NCBI RefSeq assembly: GCF_000710615.1
Contig: NZ_JDTH01000001.1
Location: 248,001 to 312,000 of the forward strand
Reading direction: 5' to 3'
Length of the DNA stretch: 64,000 bases
From: Haladaptatus cibarius D43
GTDB taxonomy: Archaea > Halobacteriota > Halobacteria > Halobacteriales > Haladaptataceae
Shown here: piece by piece, positions 25,570 to 33,225 of the stretch
Layout: the number at the start of each line of letters is the position of its first letter
Position numbering within the stretch: position 1 is the first letter of the stretch
Program-made: the position numbers and the translations under genes
The notes under the pieces: generated by a model
Database searches by the model: none
Told to the model about the DNA's origin: nothing
Seen by the model: the letters and a program-made list of their open reading frames with translations, nothing else

Positions 25570-26028
25570 ATGACTGAGAAGAAACAACCAGACACAGAAA
25601 ACGTCGAATCGGCAGAACGACGCTCGTTTATGAAGAAGGGCGCGCTCGCAACGGGTGCGCTCGCGTTGGGTCTTGGTAGTGCCGGAACCGCCGCCGCACA
25701 GGATAATGAGGTGTTGGTCTACACGTATGACTACCACCCGAACGTCCCGTTCCGCGTCACGAACGCCTTAGAGCAGTCAACGACGGTTCGACTGCTCCAA
25801 CGACCCGGTGGCGGTGACGTGCCCGAAATTAGCCAGCCCGACGAATACAGCGGATGGATCATCCGCTACAACCTTGGGGGCCAAAACGCGGCGATAACGA
25901 CGGTCATGTTCTCGAGGACTGCGAGTCTCAGTTCGGGCGACCGACGCCGGTTCTCCGGTGACGCCACCATCTTCAGCAGTGAACTCAACCTGCTTAGCAC
26001 CACTCTCCGAGGCGGAGGCGGGAACTAA
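25570..26028 (+). CDS. Tat-exported haloarchaeal protein of unknown function
   Basis: A 152-residue protein with a Tat signal 'ERRSFMKKGALATGALALGLG' (about residues 16-36) and cleavage likely after 'TAAAQ' (about 44). The mature part (about 105 residues) is beta-rich, with 'VLVYTYDYHPNVPFRVTN', and ends in Gly-rich 'LRGGGGN'. No lipobox, no Cys, no domain I recognise. ATG 25570 is preferred over 25495 because it gives a normal Tat N-region and has a strong purine-rich ribosome-binding site. Confidence 0.75.
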   Translation: MTEKKQPDTENVESAERRSFMKKGALATGALALGLGSAGTAAAQDNEVLVYTYDYHPNVPFRVTNALEQSTTVRLLQRPGGGDVPEISQPDEYSGWIIRYNLGGQNAAITTVMFSRTASLSSGDRRRFSGDATIFSSELNLLSTTLRGGGGN

Positions 26029-26299
26029 GTAACTGCTGTTGTGTTGGTTGAAGTACAACGAAATTTACGTTCATTTTTCGAATGAAACAGAGAAGTGTGA
26101 GTAGCCAGTCGCCCGAAGTTCCGTTTCGTGTCCTCGAACCTCCTTACCACGATAACCGTCGCCATCCTCGACGAACCACTTGGCGGCGAACAAGTACTAT
26201 TTGTTATAGCGGTATCCAATTTATCACCGTGCTACGTTAGCTTCTACGACAAGTCGAACATCATGCTGGTTAAGTATCACCGACTATAACCACTGGGTA

Positions 26300-27421
26300 A
26301 TGAAACGTCGAACCTTCCTTACAATGGGGAGTGCCGCCCTCGCAGGGCTTGCCGGTTGTCTCGATAGTTCCAGTTCCGACTCGACCACGGAACCGACCGA
26401 CTCTGGCGGGGCGGGAACCGCAAAAACGACTGCTCAAGCCGAACTCGGCGGTACGCTGAAAGTCGCAACCTACAGCGCGCTCGTGGATTCGCCGAGTTCC
26501 TCGCCCGGAAAATGGCTCAAACAGGAGTTCGAAAAAGAGTACCCGCAGGCCACGCTCGAATGGCAGACGCCCGAAAGCGAGGTGAACTACTTCATCCAGC
26601 GAAAGGCACAGGGCGTCAGTATCGACACCGACGTCTACGTCGGCTTGAATGTAGACCATCTCATCACCATCGACAACAAAATCGGCGGGAAGCAGTTGTT
26701 CACGCCGATTGCGGATTCGCTGTCGAACTACGGCCACGTCAAAGACGGGCTGAAATTCGACCCGGAACAAAGAGCGGTTCCGTACGATACGGGCTACATC
26801 AGCCTCGTCTACAACGCAAACGAAGTTGATGAACCAACTTCTTTCGACGCGCTGACGAAATCGAAGTTCGATAGCACGCTCATCACACAAAACGCCCAGC
26901 AAGCGGCTACCGGACGCGCGTTTTTACTCTGGTCGATTCACGAGAAAGGGCCGGACGCGTATCTCGACTACTGGGAGCAGTTGATGCAAAACGACGCCCA
27001 AATCCTCGGCTCGTGGGACGCGGCCTACACGGCCTACTCCAACGGCGAACGGCCAATCGTCGTTTCGTATTCGACCGACCAAGTGTACGCGAACCGCTCC
27101 GACGCCGACATGCAAAAACACCAAATCGGCTTCCTGAACGGGCAGGGCTACGCGAACCCCGAGGGAATGGCGAAGTTCGCCGACACGGACAATCCGCAGT
27201 TGGCCGACGCGTTCCTCGACTTTATGCTCTCGAAGAAAGCCCAGTCGGAAATTCCGACGCTCAACGTCCAGTTCCCGGCGACTGACTGGGCCGAACCCGG
27301 AAATGAGTTCGACAAGTACGCCAAAGCGCCCGACCAACCGGTGACCTACTCCTACGACGAATTGAAGGGCAACGTCGAAGGATGGGTTGACAAGTGGGCA
27401 CGACAAATCGCAACCAACTGA
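26300..27421 (+). CDS. thiB: Thiamine ABC transporter substrate-binding lipoprotein
   Basis: A 373-residue solute-binding protein of the ThiB/TbpA family. It has a Tat-type signal 'MKRRTFLTMGSAALAG' with lipobox 'LAGC' (Cys about 20), a Ser/Thr/Asp-rich tether (to about 50), then the type 2 periplasmic fold starting 'GGTLKVATYSALVD'. Family-typical segments are 'VPYDTGYISLVYN', 'GSWDAAYTAYSNGERPIVVSYSTDQ' and 'PATDWAEPG'. It captures thiamine or a phosphate ester outside the cell and hands it to the permease encoded directly after it (TGA-ATG abutting). Gene context makes thiamine the best substrate guess. Confidence 0.88.
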   Translation: MKRRTFLTMGSAALAGLAGCLDSSSSDSTTEPTDSGGAGTAKTTAQAELGGTLKVATYSALVDSPSSSPGKWLKQEFEKEYPQATLEWQTPESEVNYFIQRKAQGVSIDTDVYVGLNVDHLITIDNKIGGKQLFTPIADSLSNYGHVKDGLKFDPEQRAVPYDTGYISLVYNANEVDEPTSFDALTKSKFDSTLITQNAQQAATGRAFLLWSIHEKGPDAYLDYWEQLMQNDAQILGSWDAAYTAYSNGERPIVVSYSTDQVYANRSDADMQKHQIGFLNGQGYANPEGMAKFADTDNPQLADAFLDFMLSKKAQSEIPTLNVQFPATDWAEPGNEFDKYAKAPDQPVTYSYDELKGNVEGWVDKWARQIATN

Positions 27422-29101
27422 ATGGGTGTCCGGCGCTGGCTGGAACGACACGCGCTCTCCCTCCTCGGAGTCGCAACTACTGCCGTTCTCGCCGTGTTGT
27501 TTTACTTTCCGGTGGCCATCGTTTTCGCGGATGCAGGGAGTCCGGACGCCGTTCTCGACGTTCTGACCGACCAGTTCTACATCAACGAAATCTTCCGGTT
27601 CACGGCGTGGCAAGCGTTCCTTTCCACGATTGCCAGCGTCGTTATCGGCTTGCCGGGTGCCTACGTCCTCTCGCGCTACGAGTTCCCCGGCAGACGAACG
27701 ATTCGGTCGCTGACCATCATCCCGTTCGTCATGCCGTCGATTCTCGTGGCGATTGGCTTCGTAGCCATGTTCGGCCAGAACGGAGTGCTCAACGACGCGC
27801 TTGGAATCGTCGGACTCGGGCCGTACTCTCTGCTGTACAACCTCCCTGCCATCATCGTTGCACACGCATTTTACAACGCGCCGCTGGTCGCCAGAATCAC
27901 GAACGCGGCGTGGGAGAGCGTGGACGCCCGCGAAGTCGAAACCGCCCGAAGCCTCGGCGCAGGGCGGTTTCGCGCGTTCCGCGACGTGCTCGTTCCGCAA
28001 CTGCTCCCGGCGATTATGACGGGCGCGCTCCTTACGTTCATCTTCACGTTCATGTCCTTCCCAATCGTGCTGGCGCTGGGCGGCTTCGAGTTCCAAACCG
28101 TCGAGGTGTGGATTTACGCACTCGTCCGCGATTTGGACTACTCGGAGGCCGCCGTTCTCGCGGTTCTCGAAACGACCCTGTCGCTGGTACTGACCTACGC
28201 CTACCTCAGGTACGAAGCGCGACAGACAGCGGCAACCCGAGCGAGTCGCCCACTTGCCCGAAAACGGCTGTTTTCGGGCGTTCGCGGGCTCTCGGAATCC
28301 CTCGAACGGGCAGGAATACTGGCCTATTTTTTGGCCGTCGGAATCCTCTTCGCTGGCCCCCTCGTCAGCACCGTCCTCGAAAGCGTGACCGGGCCGAACG
28401 GATTCACACTGCGATACTACGAATTTCTCATCACCCGGCAGGTTTCGGGGGCCTCCTTTCAGACGAAACCCGGCGTTGCGGTGCAAAATTCGCTGCTTTT
28501 CGGCGTCGGAACCTTGCTCATCGCGCTTCCGATGGGCGTCGTCATCGCAGTGCTTTCCAGAGCGCGAGGCAGTGGCGGGCGACTCGTGGAAGCGATTGCG
28601 ATGGCTCCCTTCGCAGTGAGTGGCGTGATGGTCGGCCTCGGCATGCTTCGCGGCCTCGTCTTCGGCGTGCCAATCGCCGGAACCAGAATCCAAGTCGGCG
28701 GTGCGGTCGCCATCGTCGCGGCCCACGCAGTCGCGGCGTATCCCTTCGTCACGCGAAACGTCGCCCCGATGCTCGCCGGAATCGACCCGCGAATGGTCGA
28801 ATCGGCGCGGGCGCTCGGTGCAAGCCGGTTTCGGTCGCTGATGGACATCGAACTCCCGTTGGTTGCGGCCGGACTCGCCGCCGGGGCCGCCTTCGCCTTC
28901 GCAATCAGTATCGGCGAGTTCGACTCGACAGTTATTCTTGCAACCGGCAGTAGCAGTTATACGATGCCAGTGGCCGTCGAACGCTATCTCGGCAACCGAA
29001 CGCTCGGCCCAGCGACCGCGATGGGAACCGTTCTCCTCGCGGTCACTGCGGTCAGTTTCGTCGTCATCGACCGCCTCGGCGGGAGGTGGGAGAATGGATA
29101 G
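27422..29101 (+). CDS. thiP: Thiamine ABC transporter permease (fused two-domain)
   Basis: A 559-residue permease with two BPD_transp_1 units fused in one chain (about 60-265 and 335-550), twelve or so helices, and two EAA loops ('ESVDAREVETARSLGAGRFRAFRDVLVP' near 165 and 'MVESARALGASRFRSLMDIELP' near 460). This fused layout is that of ThiP and iron/sulfate-type permeases. It directly follows thiB and precedes the ATPase gene, making a complete importer. The ATG abuts the thiB stop. Confidence 0.9.
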   Translation: MGVRRWLERHALSLLGVATTAVLAVLFYFPVAIVFADAGSPDAVLDVLTDQFYINEIFRFTAWQAFLSTIASVVIGLPGAYVLSRYEFPGRRTIRSLTIIPFVMPSILVAIGFVAMFGQNGVLNDALGIVGLGPYSLLYNLPAIIVAHAFYNAPLVARITNAAWESVDAREVETARSLGAGRFRAFRDVLVPQLLPAIMTGALLTFIFTFMSFPIVLALGGFEFQTVEVWIYALVRDLDYSEAAVLAVLETTLSLVLTYAYLRYEARQTAATRASRPLARKRLFSGVRGLSESLERAGILAYFLAVGILFAGPLVSTVLESVTGPNGFTLRYYEFLITRQVSGASFQTKPGVAVQNSLLFGVGTLLIALPMGVVIAVLSRARGSGGRLVEAIAMAPFAVSGVMVGLGMLRGLVFGVPIAGTRIQVGGAVAIVAAHAVAAYPFVTRNVAPMLAGIDPRMVESARALGASRFRSLMDIELPLVAAGLAAGAAFAFAISIGEFDSTVILATGSSSYTMPVAVERYLGNRTLGPATAMGTVLLAVTAVSFVVIDRLGGRWENG

Positions 29102-29145
29102 ACTGTTCTCCAGCGCTGTGAGGACGAACTCCGCGAGGTGGTTCC

Positions 29146-30201
29146 GTGGTTGACGTTCGCCTCTCCGGCGTGCGAAAGGAGTACGACGGTGTGACCGCCT
29201 TAGAAGAAATCTCTGCTCATATCGAAGATGGGGAGTTCTTCACCCTCGTCGGGCCGTCCGGCTGCGGAAAAACCACCACCCTCCGCGCAGTCGCGGGATT
29301 CGAGGAACCGACCGCCGGAACGGTGCAGTTCGGAACGCGCGAGATGACCGGCGTTCCGCCGGAAGACCGCGACGTGGGAATCGTCTTCCAGAACTACGCG
29401 CTGTTCCCGCACATGTCTGTCGCGGAAAACGTCGGCTACGGCCTCCGTTTCCGCGACCCGCCCGGAGCGACGACGTGCGACGAACGCGTCGAATCGCTCC
29501 TCGAACTGGTCGATTTGGCCGACTTCGGAAATCGCAAGCCCGACGAGCTGTCCGGCGGCCAGCAACAGCGCGTTGCTCTCGCCCGTGCCCTCGCACCCGG
29601 CCCGGACGTGCTTCTCTTGGACGAACCGATGAGCGCTCTCGACGCTCGTCTCCGCGACGACCTTCGCACGCAAGTTTCCCGAATCCAGTCCAACCTCGGA
29701 ATTACGACAATCTACGTCACCCACGACCAAGAGGAAGCGCTGGCGATAAGCGACCGCGTGGCGGTCATGCACGACGGTCGAATCGAGCAAATCGGTCGCC
29801 CCGAGGACGTGTACCGCCGACCTGAATCCCGGTTCGTCGCGGAGTTCGTCGGCGAGAACAACGTCTTCTCGGGTGAAAGTGTTGCACACGAAACAGGGGG
29901 GTCGCTGGTCGCGGTCGGCGACCACGAGTTCCGAATCGCGGACGCGGCGGACGACCGCGTGACGTTCTGTGTCCGGCCCGAGGCACTGAGCTTGGGCGGC
30001 GGCGAAAATTCGTTCTCAGCGACAGTCGAAGCCACCGAATTTCTCGGCGAAGCGTTCCGCGTCCATCTGGATTGGGACGGCAGACCGATCACACTTCGAG
30101 TCCCTGATGCTCCGGAAAGTGAACGGGTTCGCGTCGGATTCGACGCTGACGACGCTCACGTAATTGAGGGCAGAGCGTCTGAACTGGTCGAACAGCGATA
30201 A
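29146..30201 (+). CDS. thiQ: Thiamine ABC transporter ATPase
   Basis: A 351-residue ABC ATPase with Walker A 'GPSGCGKTTT' (about residue 37), Q-loop 'VFQNYALFPHM', signature 'LSGGQQQRVALARAL' (about 133), Walker B 'VLLLDEPMSALD' and 'VTHDQEEAL'. A C-terminal TOBE-like regulatory domain (about 240-345) makes it longer than E. coli ThiQ and closer to PotA/FbpC-type ATPases. The start is GTG at 29146, 44 nt after the permease stop, with no in-frame ATG that keeps the N-terminus. Confidence 0.9.
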   Translation: MVDVRLSGVRKEYDGVTALEEISAHIEDGEFFTLVGPSGCGKTTTLRAVAGFEEPTAGTVQFGTREMTGVPPEDRDVGIVFQNYALFPHMSVAENVGYGLRFRDPPGATTCDERVESLLELVDLADFGNRKPDELSGGQQQRVALARALAPGPDVLLLDEPMSALDARLRDDLRTQVSRIQSNLGITTIYVTHDQEEALAISDRVAVMHDGRIEQIGRPEDVYRRPESRFVAEFVGENNVFSGESVAHETGGSLVAVGDHEFRIADAADDRVTFCVRPEALSLGGGENSFSATVEATEFLGEAFRVHLDWDGRPITLRVPDAPESERVRVGFDADDAHVIEGRASELVEQR

Positions 30202-30216
30202 AAATAATCGAGATGG

Positions 30217-31860
30217 TTACTGCGCTCGCAGTTCGGCGCTACCGGTGCTGACGCCGCCGTCGTCATCCGTGACGCGCAGGTTGACCGTGACGGTCTCACA
30301 TTCTGGAACCGTTACCTCGGCAGTCGTACCGGACGTTTCGTATTCGCCATCGCCGTCAACGTCCCATTCGTAGGAGACGATTTCTCCGTCTGAATCGCTC
30401 GATTCGGTGGCAGAAAGCACGACAGTCTGGCCACCTTCGTACTGCCCATCTTCGTCGTCCGTCGTTATCGTCGCAGTTGGGTCTGCATTCTGCTCGTAGA
30501 GCGAGTCATCAGCCAACTGCTCGTTCTTCTCGGGTTCGTCGTCGCTCGTTTTGATGACGAACATGTCGCCACGAGGTGTGGACGGTGCATCGTCGTCCGT
30601 CCATTCGTACAGGTAGCCGTTCGCAACCGCGAGTCCGCGAACGCGATCGTCGCCGTAGGAACGTGGTACGGCGTAGCTCCACTGCTCGTCACCGGACTCC
30701 GCGTTCAGCGCGTAGACCACTTTTCGCTCGTACACTGTGTCGAGCAAGTCCGAGGGGTGGTCTGCGTACTCGGATTCGTCTTCCCACGAATCCTGATTGG
30801 TGTACTCGCCGCCGATGTAGAGTTGCCCGTCAGTGACTATCGGCGGGCCTTGGATGTCCGCGGCGGTTTCAAAGCGCCAGACCTGTTCGCCAGTCTGTGC
30901 ACCGAACGCGTGCACTGCGCCCATCTCTTCGCCTTCTTTCTGCGAGTACCCGGTGTCGTCCAAGTCGTCGTCCGTCCCGACATACACGACGCCGTCAGCG
31001 ATTGCTGGCGCACTGATTTCGTCAATCGAACTGTCGGGCAGACTGTGTTCTGCGGTTTTCGTCCACAGCACACCGCCATCGTCAGCCGACAGGGCGTACA
31101 CCGTATTTGGGTTTGCGGTCAGGTAGATGACGCCGTTCGAGACTGTGTATCCCGAAACATCATCTTCACTAACTGGAAGCGAGGCACTCCACTGCTCCGT
31201 GCCTGTCTGCGCGTCCAGCGCGCTCATGCTGTCGCCGGTGTCGTTGAGCACGTAGACGGTTCCGTCCGAAACGCTCATCGACCCTCTGACGTCGGTGTTC
31301 GTCCAGACCGTCGTGCCGCTCTGCGGGTTGACCGCCTCGGTTCCGTCGCCAGTTGCGACGTAGAGGACGCCATCCGCGTACATCGGTCTGTTGCCGTCTC
31401 GGTTCCACTTCGTTTCGCCCGTCTCTGCATCGAGCGCGAACAATCCGGCTTTGCCGGTACTCGGTGCCGGTCTATCGTGCGACGGGGCGAGTGCGCTGAC
31501 GAACACCGTGTCGCCAACGACGACGGGTGAGGTCTCTACCGCCGCAAGGTCGGTTCGTTGCCACAGCACGCCGCCGGTCGTCGCGTTGTACGCGATGACC
31601 TGACCGTTATGTCGGTTGTATTCGCTGTACGTCGTGGAACCGACGTACACCGTGTCGTCGGAGATGACCGCTCCGCCGACGCCGCCGGTGTTGATGTCTT
31701 CGTCGTTCGTGTTCCACACTTCGTCAGCGTATGGCCCGCTCGGGCCGCTGTTGTCGGTTGCACCAGTTCGCGCAGCGTCAGCGCGAGTAGTCGCCCAGTC
31801 GTCGTCAGTTACCTCGTCCGACGTTTGGGCGACGCCGCTGAACGCGCCAGCGAAGGCCAC
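30217..31860 (-). CDS. Secreted PQQ-type beta-propeller protein with PKD domain
   Basis: At least 547 residues. Six or more propeller blades (about residues 30-420) each have the 'ALDAETGETKW'/'VYVGTDD' repeat of PQQ-like (PQQ_2/BamB-type) propellers. A PKD domain at the C-terminus (about 450-540) has 'YEWDVDGDGEYETSGTTAEVTVPECETVTVNLRVTDDDG'-like strands. It is extracellular, probably a structural or binding protein rather than a quinoprotein. The only standard start is the GTG at 31860, but a perfect signal peptide lies in frame just before it (31932-31861) with no ATG, GTG or TTG (see Part 2), so the annotated start is doubtful. Confidence 0.82.
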   Translation of the reverse strand: MAFAGAFSGVAQTSDEVTDDDWATTRADAARTGATDNSGPSGPYADEVWNTNDEDINTGGVGGAVISDDTVYVGSTTYSEYNRHNGQVIAYNATTGGVLWQRTDLAAVETSPVVVGDTVFVSALAPSHDRPAPSTGKAGLFALDAETGETKWNRDGNRPMYADGVLYVATGDGTEAVNPQSGTTVWTNTDVRGSMSVSDGTVYVLNDTGDSMSALDAQTGTEQWSASLPVSEDDVSGYTVSNGVIYLTANPNTVYALSADDGGVLWTKTAEHSLPDSSIDEISAPAIADGVVYVGTDDDLDDTGYSQKEGEEMGAVHAFGAQTGEQVWRFETAADIQGPPIVTDGQLYIGGEYTNQDSWEDESEYADHPSDLLDTVYERKVVYALNAESGDEQWSYAVPRSYGDDRVRGLAVANGYLYEWTDDDAPSTPRGDMFVIKTSDDEPEKNEQLADDSLYEQNADPTATITTDDEDGQYEGGQTVVLSATESSDSDGEIVSYEWDVDGDGEYETSGTTAEVTVPECETVTVNLRVTDDDGGVSTGSAELRAQ

Positions 31861-32225
31861 TGTGGAGACGGCTAGCAGCCCCGTCAGGAGGAGGCCTAGA
31901 TACTTTTGTCGCCGTTGCTTCTCCTTTTTTATGTTTTATATGCTTCCTTCAATATCGTGTTCACAACAATCTCATCACAGTCCAACTGTTTCGACAACGA
32001 ACGTGAGGAGTTGCCAAGGTGTTATTATAATTTGAATAAAATCAGATGCTGTTGTTTACAAACCTGTTAACTTATTTCTGATTCGCATTTAGAAAACATA
32101 TTCTGGTCGTTGGCTGGCAATGGGTTGAACGATAAAATGACATGTTGATAGTATATCATTAAGGAGTTTGCTCCTCTCCTTCCAAAAAGGCGATTTTGAG
32201 AAATACGGTTCCGATAGAAGACAGC
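31861..32225. other. 365-bp AT-rich gap with in-frame signal peptide remnant
   Basis: Upstream of the propeller gene. 31861-31932 encodes, in frame on the minus strand, a typical signal peptide that lacks a standard start codon. A TATA-like ATATAAAAC lies at about 31934-31942 and a second TTATAATAA at about 32020-32030 (minus strand). 32035-32225 is AT-rich with nothing else I can name. Confidence 0.55.
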
Positions 32226-32960
32226 TTAGTTGTTCGTGGTATCTGTAGTGTAGGTTCGTTCAGTTGTGTCGGTGAAATCGTCCGTCGTCTCAGTCGTGAA
32301 CGTTCCGTCTGTAGTGTCGGTGAAATCACCGTTCGTCGTCTCAGTCGTGAACGTTCCGTCCGTTGTATCTGTGAAGTCGTCGGCCGTGGTTTGAGTCGTT
32401 TCTTCCGTCGTGAACGTTCCTTCTGTACCGGTTCCGAAGTCACCCGACCGGACGACGTTTCCTCGCATGCTATCGGGATGATACCGACAGCGATAGCGCC
32501 GCACGCGGTCAGTCGCGCGGAACGATATCGAACGTGTCGCGCCTCTACGGGATGTCGTTTCGGTTTCTCTCAGTACGTTCCCTGACTCCCCGTTCTCCTC
32601 GCCGAGTATCTGTAACTGATGTCGTGCACCGTCCAAATTCACCCAGACGATTCGATAGCGGTCGCCCGGAACCAACCCTATCGTCGGATTATCTGCGCGC
32701 TCGATAACACCCGGTGCTAACCCGAGCCATGCCTCGGTTCGACCACCGAGGACAATAACCCGTTCGTCTCCAGTGGTCGTTTCGGTACCACCATCAGTCG
32801 TCTCGGTAGTTTCGGTCGTATTCGTGCCTCCATTCGTCGTGTCCGTCGTCTCAGTCTGGTTGTTCTGTGCCATCGCAATGCGCCCGAGTATTCCGACTCC
32901 GGCCACACCTCCCGCCGTCTTCAGAAATGCTCGACGCTGTGATTTTGGTGACCCCGTCAT
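32226..32960 (-). CDS. Tat-exported cupredoxin with Thr-rich repeat tail
   Basis: A 244-residue protein. It has a Tat signal 'QRRAFLKTAGGVAGVGILG' (residues 8-26), a Thr/Asn/Gly linker (32-66), a cupredoxin domain (about 68-175), then a Thr/Asp-rich repeat tail (about 178-244) built from a 17-residue unit beginning DFTDTTDGTFTTET. Type 1 copper ligands are visible as His in 'GARHQLQIL' and Cys-x2-His-x3-Met in 'CRYHPDSM'. It resembles halocyanin-like electron carriers on the cell surface. The tail is likely a glycosylated stalk; at the DNA level it is a 51-bp repeat. Confidence 0.82.
   Translation of the reverse strand: MTGSPKSQRRAFLKTAGGVAGVGILGRIAMAQNNQTETTDTTNGGTNTTETTETTDGGTETTTGDERVIVLGGRTEAWLGLAPGVIERADNPTIGLVPGDRYRIVWVNLDGARHQLQILGEENGESGNVLRETETTSRRGATRSISFRATDRVRRYRCRYHPDSMRGNVVRSGDFGTGTEGTFTTEETTQTTADDFTDTTDGTFTTETTNGDFTDTTDGTFTTETTDDFTDTTERTYTTDTTNN
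32270..32400 (-). repeat. 51-bp in-frame coding repeat in the cupredoxin tail
   Basis: Two and a half copies of a 51-bp unit (17 codons), the first two over 85 percent identical by eye, encode the FTDTTDGTFTTET tail. The phase is kept, and copies differ mainly at third positions. Confidence 0.65.
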
Positions 32961-33225
32961 TGTTGTTCCTCTGGACGGGGGACGACTGCACCGAGTAAAA
33001 ACCGGTCACACCGTTCGGTTCCGTAACCACGAATTATGTGCTGGATGTCCGCGTTGTCCTCGTTTCGCTCGGCGGAAACAATCCACTAGTCGTCACACCC
33101 CCTCACGCCGAAACACCGTGTGCTCTGGACAGACCCGCTGATTCGCCAATTAAGCTAGCAGTTCGTGTCGTCCTCCTGCCGCCTCTGTGTGTCTGTTAAC
33201 TGTCTTAGCTCGTCCACCAATCGTT

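Noticed and set aside
26029-26299. TPP riboswitch before the thiamine transporter
   Set aside because: The THI-box motifs (CUGAGA, ACCUGAU type) are not present in the 271-nt leader; only weak inverted repeats are visible.
29095-29154. Small 19-codon ORF between thiP and thiQ
   Set aside because: It overlaps both the thiP end and thiQ start in another frame and has no sign of being a gene.
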